A stretch of DNA of 5,505 bases from an uncultured Methanofollis sp. (GTDB taxonomy: Archaea; Halobacteriota; Methanomicrobia; Methanomicrobiales; Methanofollaceae): the NCBI RefSeq assembly GCF_937919355.1, contig NZ_CALFSA010000099.1, positions 1 through 5,505 on the forward strand. The letters run 5' to 3'. The position numbers and the translations under genes were made by a program. Positions 4,869-5,505 of this stretch are shown piece after piece (positions within the stretch are counted from its first letter, which is position 1; the number at the start of each line of letters is the position of its first letter). Below the pieces are notes generated by a model. The model had not been told where the DNA came from, searched no databases, and was given only the letters and a program-made list of their open reading frames with translations.

Positions 4869-5505
4869 ATGGCAAAAGGGAAACAGGAGAAAATTGAGGC
4901 AATACTGGAACGCGCACTTGAAGGCGATTTTTCCGGGCGGGTCGACACCAATGTGCTTCCCGACGAGTTCAAACCCCTGGGAGACATGGTGAACCGCGCC
5001 ATCAATAAGATGGAAGAAGCGGAAAAGTTGAGAAAGCGTGCCGATGCCTTCGTGAAGTTCAATCCGCAGGCCATCGCCGTCCTTGCCGGGGACAAGCACC
5101 GCCTCGACCTCAACAAGCAGTACGAGAAGGTCTGGCACGGCACATACGACGAACTGATGGCGAAGAAACTCTACGACTTCAACATCAAGACGTCGGGGGA
5201 CGACTTCTACGCCTCGTTCGAGACGAAGAAACTCGCGGTCTCGGACATGGAAGTCACCTGGGAGGACAATACGAAGTCGTACCTCCGCCTCTTCCAGGTG
5301 CCCATCCTCGACGAGAACGGCGAGATCGACGTCAACTACTACATCTACCAGGACCTCACCGACCAGACGACAGAACTGAAGAAGGTCAGGGCTCTCAAGA
5401 AGCGCTCCGACGCCTTCGTGAAAGACAACCCGCAGGCCATCGCCGTCCTCGCCGGGGACAAGCACCGCCTCGACCTCAACAAGCAGTACGAGAAGGTCTG
5501 GCACG
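4869..5505 (+). CDS. HAMP-PAS-PAS signalling protein, probable soluble chemotaxis receptor (partial)
   Basis: The first 212 residues of a longer protein cut by the right edge. Residues 8-50 resemble a HAMP linker: ERALEGDFSGRVD (14-26), then LPDEF and PLGDMVNRAINKM (36-48). A charged helix follows (49-57). PAS unit 1 runs from about 58 to 165, with NPQAIAVL, DKHRLDLNKQYEKVWH (75-90) and YYIYQDLTDQTTELKK at its end. PAS unit 2 begins near 180 with an almost identical start. There is no signal peptide or membrane segment, so sensing would be cytosolic, with the PAS pockets possibly holding a small ligand or cofactor. The output domain lies outside the window. By analogy with methanogen proteins of this layout, a methyl-accepting signalling domain is likeliest, and a histidine kinase is the alternative. 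The gene diverges from the zinc-ribbon gene. A weak GAGG lies 10 bases before the ATG. Confidence 0.8.
   Translation, partial: MAKGKQEKIEAILERALEGDFSGRVDTNVLPDEFKPLGDMVNRAINKMEEAEKLRKRADAFVKFNPQAIAVLAGDKHRLDLNKQYEKVWHGTYDELMAKKLYDFNIKTSGDDFYASFETKKLAVSDMEVTWEDNTKSYLRLFQVPILDENGEIDVNYYIYQDLTDQTTELKKVRALKKRSDAFVKDNPQAIAVLAGDKHRLDLNKQYEKVWH
5046..5139 (+). repeat. PAS-unit direct repeat, copy 1
   Basis: This 94-base segment recurs at 5412-5505, 366 bases (122 codons) further on and in frame, with 5 mismatches. The last 55 bases (5085-5139) are identical, including all synonymous positions. It encodes the start of PAS unit 1 (residues 60-90). Confidence 0.95.
5412..5505 (+). repeat. PAS-unit direct repeat, copy 2 (continues past the edge)
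   Basis: Second copy of the segment at 5046-5139, starting PAS unit 2 (residues 182-212). Identity is unbroken at the window end, so the true repeat is longer. The first copy has PheAsn where this one has AspAsn (residues 64-65 versus 186-187). Confidence 0.95.

Noticed and set aside
4734..5504. Minus-strand open frame of 256 codons with Val/Leu-rich repeats
   Set aside because: It is the complement of the HAMP-PAS coding sequence. Its apparent internal repeat simply mirrors the PAS repeat, and its start runs through the AT-rich promoter.

Overview
The window is G+C-rich (by eye about 60% in the genes) with archaeal signals: GGAGG-type ribosome sites, TATA boxes upstream of genes, and the archaeal ADH/DHQ-synthase entry to aromatic amino acids instead of the DAHP route. 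Together with a soluble HAMP-PAS sensor and a small zinc-ribbon protein, this suggests a methanogen of the Methanomicrobiales (Methanofollis or Methanoculleus type). The taxonomic placement is inference.

Positions 1-3906, minus strand: a tight five-gene aromatic amino acid operon, read right to left. It holds two tandem paralogues of 2-amino-3,7-dideoxy-D-threo-hept-6-ulosonate (ADH) synthase, then 3-dehydroquinate synthase II, prephenate dehydrogenase and prephenate dehydratase. The last gene runs off the left edge. The genes are joined by two 4-base ATGA overlaps, a 1-base gap and a 19-base overlap, so they are almost certainly co-transcribed and translationally coupled. The first enzymes build dehydroquinate from an aldol-derived sugar and aspartate semialdehyde. 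The last two split prephenate toward tyrosine and phenylalanine. The middle shikimate steps and chorismate mutase are not in the window.

Positions 3907-4274: a 368-base stretch without a convincing gene. It holds the operon's ribosome site and likely proximal promoter, a small repeat cluster, a second TATA-like box, and a perfect 8-bp stem followed by a T-run that could be a terminator or a very short RNA.

Positions 4275-4646, minus strand: a 123-residue cysteine-rich protein with four CxxC pairs, function unknown. A 222-base, largely AT-rich divergent promoter region separates it from the plus-strand gene starting at 4869. That gene encodes a cytosolic HAMP-PAS-PAS signalling protein, probably a methyl-accepting chemotaxis protein or kinase, cut by the right edge. 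Its two PAS units start with nearly identical DNA.

No mobile element, CRISPR array, tRNA or rRNA was seen. Most of the window is ordinary biosynthetic sequence. The points most worth a second look are the ADH synthase pair, the stem-loop in the 3.9-4.3 kb gap and the near-identical PAS repeat.
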